The notes below the pieces were generated by a model. It made no database searches, was not told the origin of the DNA, and saw nothing but the letters and a program-made list of their open reading frames with translations. From NCBI GenBank assembly GCA_013054445.1, contig JAAMPI010000946.1, forward strand, positions 1 through 22,521: 22,521 nucleotides of DNA, read 5' to 3'. Shown here in pieces: positions 21,807 to 22,521 of this stretch. The position numbers and the translations under genes were made by a program. Source of the DNA: Cudoniella acicularis. Its lineage: Eukaryota; Ascomycota; Leotiomycetes; Helotiales; Helotiaceae. Numbering within the stretch: the first letter of the stretch is position 1; every line of letters starts with the position of its first letter.

Positions 21807-22521
21807 ATGAGCGCCCCTCACAATGCATTCCGACTCACCACCCCCTCGGAAGCTCGCCAGATAACGCCAGGAACCATCTTGTTCCTTCCACCCAAAACCG
21901 ATATACCCGCGGGCGCATACACGGATCCCGAATTGCAAGCGGGTGCTTTCAACCATCCAGTAACGATAATATCATGTCCTACGCCAAGAACCATTAAGCA
22001 CGATTCGCGGGTTGAAATAGCTATTGTTGTTCTCCTTCCCCCTCCCACCCCCCTGGCACCCCTCAAAAGCTCTTGCATGTTTACAAGACAATTATCTAAC
22101 GAAATTAACGATAAAACAGATGACCTCCTTCAACGGAACACCCATCCGCAAACACCTCGCCGAAAAAGGCATCAAGCACCGCACCGGCAGTACCGCAGCC
22201 CACAAAGCCGGCTATCTCCGCGTCGTCACTGCCTCCAAACCTCACGCACACGATGTCCTAAAACTCAAAGCGGGGAAAGGCATGAAGAGGGATTGCAGTT
22301 ACGTTAATGTAAGGCGGACGTTTAGCATTTCGTTGTGTGCGTTGGCGAGTTATGGGAATGTGAGGGAGGAGGTTGATGCGTATTGTTTGACGAAACATGC
22401 ATTGGGGGTGCTGGAGGAGGCGATTGAGAAGGAGAGGGTTAAGAGGGAGAGGTGGGAGAAGAGGTTGAAGGAGAGGGAGGTGGAGAAGAAGGAAATGCGG
22501 AGGGGGAAAGAAATAGGGAAA
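21807..22521 (+). CDS. Unrecognised protein, 5' part, running off the window
   Basis: Exon 1 is 21807 to about 22028 and exon 2 is 22120 to the right edge. The intron acceptor AACAG and the branch CTAAC (22096-22100) are good; the donor is one of two overlapping GTT sites (22026 or 22029), both in phase. 208 residues are visible and no stop is reached. Exon 1 reads as a small beta-rich domain (PGTILFLPPKTDIPAG, GAFNHPVTIISCP, VEIAIV). Exon 2 continues MTSFNGTPIRKHL, AAHKAGYLRVVTASKP, CSYVNVRRTFSISLCAL and then a long K/E/R-rich helix from about residue 170, probably coiled-coil. The GTILFLP / HPVTII / V-x-IV-MTSF strand order vaguely recalls PemK/MazF-like SH3-type barrels seen in some fungal orphan proteins; this is a guess. 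Function unknown. Confidence 0.75.

Overview
The window is nuclear DNA from a filamentous ascomycete (Pezizomycotina). The evidence is short introns (about 40-95 bp) with GTAAGT-like donors, CTGAC/CTAAC branch sites and AG acceptors, a Zn2Cys6 regulator, a long A+T-rich block with no open frames, and several gene relics whose stops look like C:G to T:A changes (RIP-like decay). A leotiomycete is possible, but I cannot prove the class from sequence alone.

Layout. 1-271: 3' end of an SRPBCC/polyketide-cyclase-like gene. 272-1908: A+T-rich block with a probable solo LTR (670-838) and a decayed 13-14 bp tandem repeat. 1909-2930 (-): broken intron-containing gene with an acidic tail. 3294-5402 (-): intact seven-exon GH13 alpha-glucosidase of 578 aa, including one GC-AG intron. 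5988-6641 (-): GNAT acetyltransferase. 7663-9126 (+): diacylglycerol/sphingoid-type lipid kinase with a frameshift. 10403-11606 (+): PAF-acetylhydrolase-like secreted hydrolase, a clear pseudogene. 12710-13212 (-): relic of a small cysteine-containing, probably secreted protein. 13560-13930 (-): weak coding relic.

14125-15898 (-): unrecognised 577-aa protein with an N-terminal SUMO-interaction-like motif and repeated tryptophan modules that faintly resemble HMG boxes. It is divergent, across 241 bp, from a disrupted gene at 16140-16873 (+). 17865-20212 (+): 765-aa protein with two complete Zn2Cys6 patterns of identical spacing plus three more cysteine clusters; a clean in-frame tail continues past its TAG stop. 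21807-22521 (+): start of an unrecognised gene with a basic, charged C-terminal helix, preceded by heat-shock-element-like motifs and running off the right edge.

The genes do not form an evident pathway cluster. The maltase, acetyltransferase and lipid kinase are ordinary housekeeping or accessory functions. The most unusual content is the pair of unrecognised nuclear-looking proteins at 14.1-20.3 kb (multi-zinc protein and Trp-module protein with a SUMO-binding-like motif), and the number of relics at different stages of decay in about 22 kb. No CRISPR array, tRNA, rRNA or intact transposase was seen.
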